DNA of 64,000 nt from Asterella californica (Eukaryota > Streptophyta > Marchantiopsida > Marchantiales > Aytoniaceae), in NCBI GenBank assembly GCA_036924285.1, contig JAYKYS010000001.1, positions 1,659,501-1,723,500 on the forward strand, read 5' to 3'. Position 1 is the stretch's first letter. Every line of letters begins with the position of its first letter. This document shows, in pieces, positions 30,081 to 42,216 of this stretch. The notes beneath the pieces were generated by a model, which was not told the DNA's origin, made no database searches, and worked only from the letters and a program-made list of their open reading frames with translations. Made by a program: the position numbers and the translations under genes.

Positions 30081-30382
30081 CTACTCTGTATCCTAACTTA
30101 TACTACTGTACTTGAATCGCAGGAGAGAGTTCCCCTCCAATCCTAACTTGCAATCAGGGAGATGGGACGCTGTCAGAAGGCCACCACCTCACATGCAATC
30201 GGCTCCCTGCCTTGGTTTAGAAACTTGCTTTCTACTCGTGCGCTGCCTACTCTGCCACATGGATAGTTAGCTAAATTTACAAAGGAAACTATCACTTCCC
30301 AAGATAGCAAATTTCGACTCCTACCAAAATTAAATAAGTCAACTGTCTTCTTAACTTGTTGCCTACTCGAATTCGCGGGGTG

Positions 30383-31999
30383 TGATCTCCTCTTGATCTA
30401 CTTCTACCTGAACTCCTAACTCGGCCTTTGATAAGGTGGGAAGCCCTGCGAGTACCTCGGGTGTGACTGGGTGGCTTCCTCCTCTCTGTTCGTGGCTTGC
30501 TCTTTTGGGACGGCTTCGGAAGACGGAAGCGTCTTTTGGGAAGCTGAGTCCACTTGCGCTTCCTCGCTCTTCTGTAGCACTGGTTCGACGTTAGGAATTG
30601 AGGTGACTTCGTAATGGTCAGAGGAAGTCACCTCCTCCATTCGAAACACCTGAGAAGACAACTCTACTTCCTATCTTCCAAAAGACACTTTGTCTTCCGG
30701 GGCTTCTTCCACGGTCTTCTCGGCTTCCAGCGTGGTCACTACCAGGTGGACAGCGAGGTCGAACTCCTCCTTCTTCGAATCTATCCTGATCGCTGGTCCT
30801 GGAGCATGGGAAGATGTAGCTGCTGATCGTGAGATCGAGGGAGGACCGTAAAGTATCTTCAAGCTCTCAATCTGCCGATCCAGGTAGCGGAACATGCTGT
30901 TCTTGCATTCCACTAACATCACCCTGGAATCGTGCTAGGATGAGAAGCTTCCTACCCGCGGTGAAGTTGAACTTCTTGCGAAGTGCTTCCACCGACTGCG
31001 TCATGAGTCTATTTGTTCGGGCTTATGCTTCTTCCCGCTGCGTCTTCTCTGCTGCAGCTTGAGCTTCTACGGCTTCGCGCAATGTCCTTCATGTCGTCTT
31101 CTCTTTTGTGAGAGAGGTGATCTGACCTCTGACCCGCAAAACCTCCTGGTCACGCTGCTGTAGACGTGCCTGCAACTCCTGGTTGCTCTTCCTCAACTGT
31201 GCTGACTCCTTGGCAGAAGCGGCTGCTTCCGTCTTGTACCTCGCTGCAAGCTTCTCCATGGTGCGGAGGTTGACCTCTAGCGCGTCCACCTTCTTCTGGA
31301 CATCTTCCTGCTGCATCAAGGTGCGCAGACCGAATCCAAGTCGCAATGGTTTCTCCTGAGCCATCGCGCGCTTCTCCACCAACTCCATGGCTGGCTGGAT
31401 ATCTGAATGGAAGAAGGCGCTGAATTCCTCCAACCTTCTTCTCGTAGAAGATAGGTTCATCTCCACACCATGGAGATGAACCTATCATGGTGCGGAGGTG
31501 TCTTCCTGGTCTTCCAAAGACAAGGATATCTCTTCCACCACTGTGGTGTTCTGCTTCAACGCGCGAGAAGACACTACTCTTCTCATTTTTCGGGGTGGAA
31601 GATCTCTTCTCACTACACGAGCGGTTCTCTTCGCTGCGTTTCCTCGAGTCGCAGTTGGAATGTCAATTCATACTTCGACTTCTGGAATCTTTGGAAGACT
31701 TCCTGTAGTTGCAGAAGCTGTCTTCTGTGCAGTTCAGGTGCTCAGCGTCTCCTCCTGTGAATCCGACTCCGATCCAGAATGAATGATCGAGAAAGAGGTG
31801 CTCTTCCTAGACACACTCCTATGCCCCATCTTCCTCGATGGTGATGCATCTTCCGTACCACTGGAGTCGTCTTCTCGCACCATAAGCGTCTTCTGATGAG
31901 TGCTCGGTCTCGTCTGAGGCACTAAAGTGGGAGGGGGAGTTACGGCTGTTGCTCAATCGTCATCTTCTGAGGTTTCTTCCTTCATCTCGCACTGTCTTG
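30383..31999 (-). pseudogene. G1 coiled-coil gene, copy II
   Basis: Minus-strand pieces, N- to C-terminal: Ser-rich start with SFSIIHSGSESDSQEETLST (31922-31734); coiled coil MEMNLSSTRRRLEEFSAFF to RVRGQITSLTKEKT (31466-31089); MFRYLDRQIESLKILYG with KEEFDLAVHLVVTT (30892-30671); acidic C-terminal part with VEPVLQKSEEAQVDSA (30661-30416). Indels break the frame between pieces. This copy lacks the insertions found in copy I, so it serves as the empty-site reference for element 2 and the type-F solo LTR. A type-A LTR borders it at 32000. It could be a degraded host gene or a gag-like ORF; it has no zinc knuckle or pol. Confidence 0.6.
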
Positions 32000-33634
32000 T
32001 ATCGTATAACGTGTTTTTCTATCTAGGAATACACGGGGTATATGACTGTGTAGAGGTAGGTGACTTGAACAGGTTGGCTCTGAACCTTAATCCTTCAACC
32101 CTAATGCTCTCTATCTACTCTTCTCTGACCAGTGATCTTGTATCTCTCGACTCAAGGTTAAAGGCTGCTACGGTCTCATGATACATATAAGTTGTACAAA
32201 TTTGTGTTACATACAAATCCTGAAACACTCAACTCTGTACTATCTGCATGCAAGTAACTCTAAATCACTAGAAGCATGATTTAACTTCTCAGCGACGCTA
32301 ACTACCCATCAGTTTGGCCGCTACAACTCTATTTGATACAACTGAAAGATACTATAAGATCGCTCAATCAACTTGATCGAGTCTCGATACAACTTGCTGT
32401 ACACCCTGGCCTACCAAGCATTCCAGCAAGGTAAAGCATGCATGCTCCAAGACACTATTCAGATCTCAATATAGCACCAACGGCGGTAATATTTGACAGC
32501 TCTGAGAACCCAAACAACGACTTAAGATTCATGACGACTCCGTTCTCCTTCATCACCAAGAGCTGAAATCAGCCCCACACCCTCCAATGTCGAGTTGTAT
32601 GCAAGCATAGCAGTTTCAGCAACAACTCCTCTTCAAATTGCTCGAAAATGACCAAAATGACAATAGATGATACTGAAAAAATCTGAAATTACTAATAATA
32701 GAAGTATCTTCGAACTTTGAGACCTCAGTCCTCTCAAACCAGTCAACCAATGATGATCAAACTTCACAGGAAGCTTGATTGGACCCTTCACTCCTACCTT
32801 GAATAATTTTCAGGTCGAAATCTTAAACCAATTCTCAATATGGATCAAACCGTTATCTGTGCTAACTTAAGAGCTTTACAGACCCATGTACATTTGATCC
32901 AAGATTCTGAACAAACTACTCTACCATTTGAAGTGAAACTTCCCAAGTATCTTATTGATAAGACATGCTTCAATCCAAGAAAGTTTCACTAAGAAATTTG
33001 ACTCAGAACTTAAGCAATAGCAAACTATCCATGACTATCACAGTCGCTGTTTCCGTCTTATCATGTCTGCACTTCTCAACTTCAATCGGTTGGTTCAGAA
33101 TCCAAATCGAACAAGAACCTGATGAAATTGATATCAAAACGACCAGCACGTCGTCAGCTCTCCAATCCAACAGACATCTCCTCAAAACTCCTCACGAGTC
33201 TCTCGGAACAACTAGAAACGTAGCGGTAAGTACGAATTGCACCCCCCTCCACCCAATCGATCATAACGCCCTCATCCTTCCATGACATCGACCGATTCTT
33301 CAGCCCTGATTTTAGCCCTGGTCGAGAGCTCTCCAACCATATCCTTCGTTTCACAAATGGACCTCCGAAGCCTCCAGAAACCACAGAAACGTTGCGAGGA
33401 TCAACTAGAACATCATTGGTCCAAAAGTGGACCAATAAGAGCAAAAATAGCTTTACTTTTGTCTTTTCTCAACTCAACTTTTTCCCCTAGAACGAATTTT
33501 TACTCTCCAAAGAGACACAAGACATCAACAAGACTCTAAGATCTCAGTAAATCCTTCAGATATGTCGATGGATTCTTCGCGATTCGTAACTACATAGAAG
33601 CGCTCAATCAGAATAGAAACGATTGAGTCGCAGA

Positions 33635-33838
33635 CTAATACAACATCAATATTACAACCTGGAAACGTTCTACAATAAAAGGTACGACAAAAGAAAACGG
33701 TGAAGCTATCACTCGATTGTAATATTCTTGCCCGAAGTTTCTCACGATCCAAGCCCCATGATTGATCTTCGGTCTGGAATGACATCGGACATCGACCCAA
33801 AGGTTGAAAGGAACGTTCGATGGATAGTTGAGATCCAT
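33635..33838 (-). CDS. LTR small ORF b (A1)
   Basis: The 67-codon frame is intact and full length, with substitutions such as CHSRPK for CHCRPK and a changed VILMLY end. It stays open although the neighbouring ORF a is broken. Confidence 0.6.
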   Translation of the reverse strand: MDLNYPSNVPFNLWVDVRCHSRPKINHGAWIVRNFGQEYYNRVIASPFSFVVPFIVERFQVVILMLY

Positions 33839-33844
33839 TGTTCC

Positions 33845-34060
33845 TCAGAACAAAATGTACACCGTCATGTCTCAAGTCTCTCCGTATGTTATGATCGGAA
33901 GGATCATCGGAAGTTGTAACTCCATCTTCTTCTCATGAATTCATCACCAAAGTATGCAACTAACCACTGTCGAAAGTGATCGCGGTGGATGCAATGAAGC
34001 TTGATGTGAAACGGATTCGGAAAAGAAAGATCGGAGCCGATAACAAACCTCCGTCCATAA
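33845..34060 (-). pseudogene. LTR small ORF a (A1), frameshifted
   Basis: The sequence matches ORF a of element 2, but a one-base deletion near 33932 shifts the frame after FGDEFM. The upstream half (FHIKLHCIHRDHFRQWLVAYF) is still readable. Confidence 0.6.
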
Positions 34061-34228
34061 CCACCACTCCTGCAGTTCTTCACTCCTCCATGTAGACCAC
34101 CGAGAACCCTCACGAATCACCCGCTGAGAGAGAATGCCGTATGAACTTCGACCCACCATTTTATACACAAATGCGACGACAAGGACCACTAAAGTGAACA
34201 CGCACAGATCGATGACTTGACACGTTCC

Positions 34229-34378
34229 TTTCGCACACCTACCGCCTTGTTGTGCCAGCGGAAGCTCTAACTCAATAGGTCGCAAACTTTAAACCGCTAA
34301 CCTGCAAACACAATCACAAGTTAGCGTCCATGCACCACTTACCTTATCTCAGTTTGGTCCGGATCGGAGCCGGACCGT
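34229..34378 (-). repeat. B2 3' LTR, piece 1
   Basis: It matches the end of the B1 LTR, reversed (TTTCGCACACC to GGAGCCGGACCGT). The last four bases, CCGT, are duplicated at 36708-36711 around the type-C solo LTR. Confidence 0.8.
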
Positions 34379-34699
34379 TGTCGTGTTGTGAGACGTCCCA
34401 CATGTGAATTCAGTGAAGAACGGATGTTGTGTTTTCTTTTGTGTTCGGTGAACCTTTTGTGTAGTTCGCATGAGAGGGTATTAGGTGTCACGTTCACAGA
34501 GATCTGGATGTGAGATCGCACGATAACAAGATGTGCCGACTCAATGATCCATGAACGTTCGCGTGAATGGCTCTTGTTGTCAAACATAGGTATAAGATAG
34601 TGGGACGGGGGTTTGTGAGGTATTCTTCTTGGGGGGATAGTTTTCATGAGTGTGTCTTAGTGTCTTACGTGATAAGAAGGAGCGGCAGGAGTTGTATTC

Positions 34700-34915
34700 A
34701 TGGATGGAGGACTGAATCGAGTTCCAAATCTGCCATTTCCGAATCCGTTTCATATCAAGCTTCACTTGATCCACCGCGATCACTTTCGACAATGGTTCGT
34801 CGTCTACTTTGGAGAAGAGTTCATGGGGAGGATGATGGACTCGCCTACTCCGGTGATCTTACCAATCGTCACGTATGGAGAGGACTGGGATTTGACAGTG
34901 TACATCTTACTTTGA
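34700..34915 (+). CDS. LTR small ORF a (type C, solo LTR)
   Basis: This 71-codon ORF starts MDGGLNRVPNLPFPNPFHIKL and ends TVYILL. It has the same length as the type-A ORF, and most nucleotide differences from it fall at third positions; changes cluster in the N-terminal ten residues and around MMDSPTP. It has FGEEF in place of FGDEF. Confidence 0.72.
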   Translation: MDGGLNRVPNLPFPNPFHIKLHLIHRDHFRQWFVVYFGEEFMGRMMDSPTPVILPIVTYGEDWDLTVYILL

Positions 34916-34924
34916 CGAGGGCCA

Positions 34925-35128
34925 ATGGACTTGAATTATCCAGCCAACATCTCTTTCAACGTCTGGGTGGATGTTCGATGTCACTGTCGACGGAAGATCA
35001 GTCATCGTGCGTGGATCGCAAGGAACTTTGGCGAGGAGTACTGTAATCAAGTGATGGCTTCTCCATTTCCTTTTGTAGTACCTTTCATCGTAAATCGGTT
35101 CCAGGTCGTCATCTTGACCTTGTACTGA
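34925..35128 (+). CDS. LTR small ORF b (type C, solo LTR)
   Basis: This 67-codon ORF begins nine bases after the TGA of ORF a, in the same frame. It reads MDLNYPANISFNVWVDVRCH, RNFGEEYCNQVM and the VVILTLY end. Compared with type A, about four of five residues match, while third positions have changed widely. Confidence 0.74.
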   Translation: MDLNYPANISFNVWVDVRCHCRRKISHRAWIARNFGEEYCNQVMASPFPFVVPFIVNRFQVVILTLY

Positions 35129-36711
35129 ATCTTAAGTGTTAAGTATGATCTCTACAGTTTGACGAGTGTAATTGACCTAAGGTTGGGGCCGATGCCTTGA
35201 AGGCATGAGAGGGTAGTAAGGATATAGTTGTTCTAGGGTACCAAGTAGAGGACAAAAGAGGTTCCCAGATCTGTTTTCTTATTGGGTATTTGGGTGTTTT
35301 ATTGGGTGTTTTTTATATTATTATTTTTTATTTTCGACCAATCAACTCCATTCCAGATCTGCAGACGGCTTTAGGGTTTTGGAGGTCTTCCCGGGGGTCA
35401 TTTGAGGAGTGAGTGGTCTTGTTGGAAAGCTCTCAAGACGGGCTACACTCTGGAAACAAAGATCAGGCGATTTGGAGTTCTGAGGAGAGAGTGATGGACG
35501 TTGAAAGTCAAGGGGTCAAATCGGTACCCCGAGCCACGTTTTGGAGTGATCCGAGAGTTTGAGAAGTGATCTTTAGAAGCTGTCAAGGGGATCGAGTAGT
35601 TCACTCCGTGCTAGTTGTATTGATGTAAAACAATCCTACATTTGGGTTGGATTTGCTCCTGAAATGATCGATTGAAGTTGGCTGTTACAGTTGAGAGGTA
35701 TGAGTAAAACCGCTTTCTTTGGATTCAAAGTTTGAGTTGCTCCGTGCACATGGGATTGGATCTCTGAGTGAAACTTTCCAAGATGAGAGTGTGCCCTATC
35801 AGCTAGTCACATGTGAAATTTCAGTTCAATTGGGTAAGAGAATGTGTGGAGATCTAGGATTTTGGCCATCGAGATCTGTAAAGCTCATAAGTTAGCACAG
35901 GCGGGTGGCTTGATTCATCGCGGACAGTTTGGGTTCAGATCTGAGACTGAAATTTCATACAGTAGTAGAGAAGGGTCAGAGGGGATGTCTTGTGAAGTTT
36001 GAGCCTGATTGGATAATCGAGGTGAAGGCACGAGATTGTCAAAGTTCAGTTTGCAACGAGGCGAGAAAGACGTAGAGAGATTTCACTTAAATCTCTTGGT
36101 TGGAGTTGAACAAAAAACGACTTGAAGATGAGAGGTGTGCTTCTTGGAGGTGTCGTGTGGATGACAAGGAGGCTGTATTGTGAGAATGGTACGGCGATCA
36201 CGCTCAGTGGAGGTGCCACGTCTTGCTGAAGCTGAGGTACCGTTATCCTCGGTGTCACGCCCCGAGTTTCTAGCTGTTTGCTGCCGATATGTCTTGTATC
36301 GTTCGGAAGCTTGTGTAGTAGGCGGTCCTTGATATGGGCATCTTCCTGAGCAAACTCGTATCAGCGAACAATAGAAGGTCAGAGTCTACAATTTAGGTAG
36401 TTTGTCGAGAAGAAGTAGTGAAGCGGATGTTGATGAGAGATTGTATGAAAAGTGCTTGGGATCTAAAGCAGACACGTACTGTGTATGAACCTTGCCTTTA
36501 TTTAGAGTGGAATCGAGCTCTGAGTCATTTATGCGATGCACATGTGTTGCACTTGGGTCAAGTTAGATCGCTAGTAACCTACAAAAAAGACTGATAGATT
36601 AGATAGTGAGAGCATAAGTTTTCATCGGTTAGGTCGTAGATCCAGTTGTATCTCTCTACAGCCAGATACCCCGTGTATTCCCAGACCATATTTCACGCCC
36701 TACGACACCGT

Positions 36712-36934
36712 CTCCCTATTCATCAAGCTCAACATTCCCTAAGTCCCGACCTAGACCCGCCTAGGTCGGTCCCAAACATGAGCAAGTCACAAGATGACTT
36801 GGGGCGGACTTCCCATAAAGTCCAGGGTCCTAAACGGTGCCTCCAGCACACCTAGCGGCCCAACCGTCCATGATGTCCGTCTGGGTCTAGGCTCCCGAAT
36901 GATGGTCTAACACGCCGACTCGTTCCTTAGTCTT
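36712..36934 (-). repeat. B2 3' LTR, piece 2
   Basis: It matches 52183-52390 of the other B2 LTR. It ends in GTCTT (36930-36934), the target duplicated around B1 (second copy 44060-44064). Confidence 0.8.
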
Positions 36935-38044
36935 TGTCGCGCCCCTCATTCTCAAGATCAGGCGCAGACGCGAACAACAGAACCCTAGCGGACTTGCGCT
37001 AGGTTGTGAACGCTGCGAGTAGGACTTAACGGCTTGACCGGCAAGTCGAGATCAGATGAACCCTAAGTGGTTCTCTGAACCAAGGTTGGAACCTTGGGTT
37101 AGGACATAAGGGCCTACCCCAAGAGGGCCCCAGACGAACGCTGACCTAAGGGGGCGAGTCTGAGAACGGGCTGAAACATGAGTCTCAGACATAGGTCTGA
37201 GACGTGGGACCGAGACGTGGGTCCGAGACGCAGACGAACCACAGGGTTCGACCCTGGGTCTGGACCACAGGTTTTCGGAAAAACTGCTAAGTGTTGGAGC
37301 TCCAGGGACGTTTTAGGTCGTGGACGGAGCTCCACGTAAGATCTCGAGGCGAGTGAGGTATCATTGGAAAGGTCTCGTCGAGAGCTTTCCAGTGATATAT
37401 CGTCATGATCTGACCTCCGAGCTGGAAGTTATGGCCGAACCACAATCGGGTTGTGGTATAATTTTCAGGGACCAAAGAGGAGGGCGGGGCCGCCGATCCC
37501 CAGAAGTATATATGAGGGGGGCTCGATGCCTGGGTGGGCCAGGACGAGTCACCCGACCCCAGGGTTCGGCGGGCGGACTCTGGGGGCATGAGGTGATGGC
37601 TGGGCCAGTTCCAAGGCACGTTCCGATCTAGACTTGGACGGCTAGACTTAGGAACGATGTAAGGGCTGGGGCAAGACTAGGGAACGAGTCGGCGGGTTAG
37701 ACCACCGTTCGGGAGCCTGGACCCAGACGGACATCACGGGCGGTTGGGCCGCTAGGTGTGCTGGAGGCACCGTTTAGGACCCTGGACTTTATGAGAAGTC
37801 CGCCCCAAGTCATATTGTGACTTGCTCATGTTTGGGACCGACTTAGGCGGATCTAAGTCGGGACTTAGGATTGCTGAGCTTGATGATTAGGGAGACGGTC
37901 CGGCTCCGGTCCGGACCAACCAGAACTAAGGTAAGTGGTGCATGGACGCTAACTTGTGATAGTGTTTGCAGGTTAGCGGTGTAAAGTTTGCGACCTACTG
38001 AGTTAGAGCTTCCGCTGGCGCAACAAGGCGGTAGGTGCACGAAA
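36935..38044 (+). repeat. 5' LTR of B1
   Basis: It runs from TGTCGCGCCCC to GCACGAAA. TATATATGA at 37507 is a plausible TATA box. Near 37196-37236, GAGACGTGGG(A/T)CC repeats. Open frames on both strands follow the GC-rich composition and are not called genes. Confidence 0.88.
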
Positions 38045-38046
38045 AG

Positions 38047-38058
38047 TGGTATCAGAGC
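38047..38058 (+). other. Primer-binding site of B1 (initiator-Met tRNA)
   Basis: TGGTATCAGAGC lies two bases after the LTR end. It is the classic PBS complementary to the 3' end of initiator-methionine tRNA, widespread in plant LTR retrotransposons. Confidence 0.88.
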
Positions 38059-38165
38059 CAACGCTTCGGTGAGCGAGAACTTGAGGTAGCGGCTGAAGGC
38101 TGGACGCTTGAGGAGAGACGCAAGACACGAAGCGGATCAGCGTTTCTAGGTGAACACTTGGAGCG

Positions 38166-39391
38166 ATGGCCGACGTTGGACAGAGTTCCAGGAGGAAGAC
38201 CAAGAAACGTGGAGCGGCTGACACCGGGACCAGATCGACTCGAGCTAGCCCCGAGGCACAGTCAGGGGACGATAACCGACAACCTTCGCCCCAACGTCAA
38301 GGAAGCCCAGTTCCAGCTGTGGCACCGCTGCAGCAAGATGGAGTCTTGCCAACGGTGCCCAACGATGCAGGCGCGGGAAGTCAAGGAGCCTTGTATGCGG
38401 AACTCATCAAAATGATGAAGACCATGCAGGAAGGGATAAACGTATCGCTGAGCTTGAGGCAGGCCAAGGAAGTTCCTCGTCTACCAGGAAGCTTTGTAAG
38501 ACGAATTTGCCGACTCCGTTTACAGGTATAGGACGGGCTCGCAAGGTTAAGGATTTCTTAACCGAGTTAGACCTATACTTTGAAGCGCATCAGGCTCAGG
38601 AGTCAGACAAAGTGAGAGCGGCGGTTACGTTCTTGAAGGACCATGCGCTTCTCTGGTGGACCGCATACAGGGATGAGCATGCCTTGACCGTCTCGGCGCT
38701 TGGTTGGAAGGAGTTCAAGGAGTTGCTCGCGGGACGATTCACTCCGGAGTATCAGAGGATTCGGGACGGTGTTGAGTTAGTTCGGCTGAAGCAGACAGGG
38801 ACCTTAAGTGCTTATGTGCGCGAGTTCAGTGCCAAACTGGATTCGTTCTCCAAGTGGACTGAGGAGACCAAAATATGTATATTCATTGGGGGACTCAAGT
38901 CCAGCTCGGAGAAGGCTCTCTTTCGGATGCCGGAGCTACCTGCGACAAGTGCCGAACTTTTGAAGCTAGCGGAGCGAATTGGGGACGATGAAGTCCAGCA
39001 ACAAAAACCTTTTGAACCTCGCAGCACGGACAAGTTCCAGAAGAAGAACAAGGGCTTCAAGCGACAGTGGGATGGGGGTGAGAAGGATCGGAAGGATTCT
39101 TCTGCCCCGGCAGCAAAGCGGCAGCAAACAGGAGTGAAACCGAAGGGGCAGACACCTCAGAAGGGCAATGGGGCTAAGTTTACTTGCTACAACTGTGGCG
39201 AGGCGGGTCACATTGCTAAGGGGTGTACAAAACCTAAGGTTAGTAACTGTAGCATGAATGCCTTTGTTGCAAAGGACTTGTTGGAGGGCCAGATGACTGT
39301 GACCTTGAGAACCACGAAGAAGACGCCGGGATTGATGTATCTACAAGCCAAGGTTGCTAACCGTGATGTTACTTTTCTTGTGGACACATGA
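38166..39391 (+). pseudogene. Gag and start of protease of B1, frameshifted
   Basis: The start ATG opens MADVGQSSRRK. Relative to B2, 13 bp are lost near 38431 between two AAGG repeats, shifting the frame; the second part runs in the 38507 frame. The capsid region has FTGIGRARKVKDFLTELDLYF, LLWWTAYR and FTPEYQRIRDGVE, typical of Ty3 gag. The zinc knuckle CYNCGEAGHIAKGC (C-x2-C-x4-H-x4-C) is near 39185-39226. The ORF stops at TGA 39389-39391, inside the protease active-site motif: LVDT is followed by a stop where B2 has Gly. Confidence 0.85.
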
Positions 39392-41449
39392 GCGACTCAC
39401 TCCTTCATAAGTCCAAAGTTGGTGAAGAAGTTGGGCTTGTCTACCTCCAAGGCAGACAAGCCTATTCAGGTACGCTTTGCCAAGGGCAAGACGTACCAAA
39501 CTTCTGAAGTGGCCTTGGACTTACGATTTGTGTGTGGGAAGTTGGAGTTCACAGAGAACTTCACGCTGTGCGAGATGGATGATATCCATGCGGTTTTGGG
39601 GAATACTTTCTTGGACAGGTTTGAAGTGGAACTTAGACGGAAACCTTTAAGGTTAAACGTTAGAGTTAAAGGGCGGAAGCTGGGAGTGAGGCTGATCCGG
39701 AAGGCGCGGAAAATTGATGACTTTGCAGTGAATTTGATCAAAGGCAAACAGATGGACTTCAACGACGGGGTCATGTGTTTGATGCGGGTTGCAGATTTGA
39801 TGGCGGGTGACAGACAAGAGGAAACATCAGGAGACGCGACTAAACTTCCGGAGGTGCTTCGCGAAGTGATTAAGGAGTTTGAGGATGTCTTGACGGACGA
39901 GTTACCTGCTGAGTTACCTCCAAGGCGGGTGGTGGATCACAAGATCGAGGTCTTGCCGGGATCAGAACCACCTTCCAAAGCCCCTTATCGACTCAATCAG
40001 GTGGAACTCCTTGAGTTGAAAAGACAACTCGGCGAGCTATTAGCGCGGGGATATATTCGAACCAGTAAGTCACCTTATGGAGCCCCAGTTCTTTTTGCAA
40101 AGAAGAAGGATGGGAAGTTACGACTTTGCGTAGATTATCGTGCACTCAATAAGGTGACGGTGAAGAATAACTATCCCTTGCCAAGGATAGATGACCTCTT
40201 TGATAGGTTAGCGGGTGCGAAGTACTTCAGCAGGATAGACTTGAAGTCAGGGTATTACCAGATCCGGATAGCTGACCCAGATGTTGAGAAGACCGCTTGT
40301 CGAACCAGATACGGATCGTTTGAATTCGTGGTGATGCCATTTGGACTCTGCAATGCCCCTTCGACGTTCACTACATTGATGAACACAATTTTTCGCGAGG
40401 AGATGGATGAGTTTGTCATCGTTTACATCGACGACATCTTGATCTACTCCAAAACCTTGGAGTCGCACGCGGAGCAGCTACGGGTGGTGTTGACGAAGCT
40501 GCGGGAGCATAAGCTGTTTGCCAACACTGACAAGAGTGAGTTTGGTTTGGAGCGCATTAACTTCTTGGGACATGTAATTAGTGCAGAAGGAGTCGGCCCG
40601 GATATGCAGAAGGTGGATGCGATTGTGACTTGGGAGCCTCCGACTACAGTGAAGGGGATGCGGCGATTCTTAGGATTGGCGCAGTTCTACCGCAAGTATG
40701 TGAAGGGGTTTTCAAAGATCGCGAAGCCGCTGACGGACTGGACGGGTAAAGACGCACATGTAAGTTGGACCAAGGAGGTGGATGATGCGTTTCAGACGAT
40801 CAAAGCTATTTTGTCAAAGGCGCCAGTTTTGAAGCTGCCGGAGTTCGACAAACCATTCGAGGTGCACACGGACGCGAGCGACTATGCGATTGGCGGAGTG
40901 CTGGTGCAAGATGGAAAACCTGTAGCGTACGAAAGCAAGAAGCTATCTGGGACAGAGAGTCGATGGCCGACTCACGAGAAGGAACTGTTTGCGGTGGTTC
41001 ATTGCTTGAGGAAATGGCGGCATTACTTGGGACTTCACAAGACCCAAGTGTATACTGATAACATCTCGCTCAAGTACTTTGAAACACAAGATCGGGTGAC
41101 GCCAAAGCAACTACGGTGGCATGATACCTTGGCGCTCATGAATGTGGAATTAATCCACAAAGCGGGAAAGGACAATGTGGTTCCTGACGCCTTGAGTCGC
41201 AAGGAGGAATATCTTCCATCGTCAACACAGATTTTGCGAGCTATGTATCCTAAGGAGTCAGATTTGGAGAGGCGAATACGTGAAGGTTACATGGGTGATG
41301 ACCAAGCGAAGGAGTACCTGGAACAACTCAAGCGAGGGGTGAAGTTGCAGAACATGCAGCTAAGACATGGTCTACTCATGTTTACTAATTTAGTACCGCC
41401 TTTCATCCGGAAACTAATGGGCAAACGGAACGAGTTAACTCGGTTCTAA
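39392..41449 (+). pseudogene. Protease-RT-RNase H of B1, truncated integrase
   Basis: In frame with the preceding protease. It reads [16 protein letters not shown], then RT ([51 protein letters not shown] near 40430), RNase H ([20 protein letters not shown] near 40865, [16 protein letters not shown]) and [11 protein letters not shown]. After RHGLLMF about 0.5 kb is missing compared with B2: the integrase zinc finger and most of the catalytic core. What follows is out of frame and stops at 41449. Confidence 0.85.
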
Positions 41450-41457
41450 ATCAATAC

Positions 41458-42216
41458 TTGAGGAATTATGTGAGCGCGGACCAAAGTGATTGGGCGGAGT
41501 GGCTCAGTCTTGCGGAGTATTGCTACAATTCCACGAAGCATTCTGCAACCGGTGAATCGCCTTTCTTGCTGGCTTACGGACGTGAGCCAGAAGGGCCTCT
41601 TGACTTGACTCTTGCAGGGAGCTCTACATCGGCACGACCAAGAACACGGCAAACATCAGCTGAAGAGTTGGTGGCGGCAATGCAGCGGCGCGAGGAACAA
41701 GTAAAGAAGAACCTCGAGAAGGCGCAGCAAAGATACACAAAGCAGGTAAACAAGCATCGGCGGCAAGTGAAGTTTCAAGTGGGCGAACAAGTATGGTTAA
41801 GTGCGAAAAACTTCACACTTCCAAAGGAAATATCGGCGAAATCTTCATCGAAGTTTGCAAGACCTTTTGTTGTTGTCAAGAATCCGCATGAAGATGTCTA
41901 TACCTTAGACCTTCCTCGCGAGTGGCAGTTGCATCCGACTTTCCATGTTTCTTTATTAAAGAAATACTTCAAGGATGATTTGCGGCCGGAGCGCAAACAA
42001 GTACTCAGGCCTCAACCTGATGTCGTGCAAGACGAAGCAGAATATGAGGTGGAGTCCATTTTGCGATCCCGGCGCAAATCAAACCGGATGGAGTACTTGG
42101 TCAAATGGCGGGGTTATCATTTGAAGGAAGCAACTTGGGTGCCAGAGGAAGATCTCGCACATGCGAGCGAAGCATTGGACCTCTTCAAGCGGAGACAAGG
42201 ACAACAAGGGCGTTAG
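41458..42216 (+). pseudogene. Integrase C-terminal end and chromodomain of B1
   Basis: It continues the integrase tail (RNYVSADQSDWAEWLSLAEY, SPFLLAYGREPEGPLDL), then the GPF/Y-like region (here FARPFVVVKNPHEDVYTLDLP) and a C-terminal chromodomain (YEVESILRSRRKSNRMEYLV, KWRGYHLKEATWVPEEDL, residues about 195-245). The chromodomain identifies a chromovirus. In the family it guides integration by binding histone marks. It is separated from the RT by the deletion and frameshift. Confidence 0.85.

Larger units (their letters stand above)
32000..34228 (-). repeat. Reversed type-A LTR (A1), cut by B2
   Basis: This is the reverse complement of the element 2 LTR, starting TATCGTATAACG at 32000 (the LTR 3' end). 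It stops at 34228, where chromovirus B2 inserted, and resumes for about 28 bp after B2 (53109-53136). The last 130 bp of the LTR are missing. Divergence from element 2 is several percent, so this copy is older. The left flank is CTTG, with no matching right flank available. Confidence 0.85.
34379..36707 (+). mobile_element. Solo LTR, type C (C2, 2329 bp)
   Basis: It starts TGTCGTGTTG, ends TACGACA and is flanked by CCGT on both sides (34375-34378, 36708-36711). It matches the 5' LTR of element 3 along its length, including the twin ORFs and TATAAGAT at 34591. It has an AT-rich expansion at 35281-35340 inside the hairpin. From 35129 to 36707 there is no convincing gene. Confidence 0.88.

Noticed and set aside
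31470..31782. Plus-strand frames of 73-96 aa over G1 copy II
   Set aside because: Three overlapping frames over the antisense of the G1 coiled coil; the minus reading is the one conserved between the two G1 copies.
37287..37631. Overlapping open frames on both strands in the type-B LTR (also 43125-43646, 44185-44678, 52386-52991)
   Set aside because: They exist on both strands at once, follow GC-rich composition and have no conserved protein features; shadows of LTR sequence.
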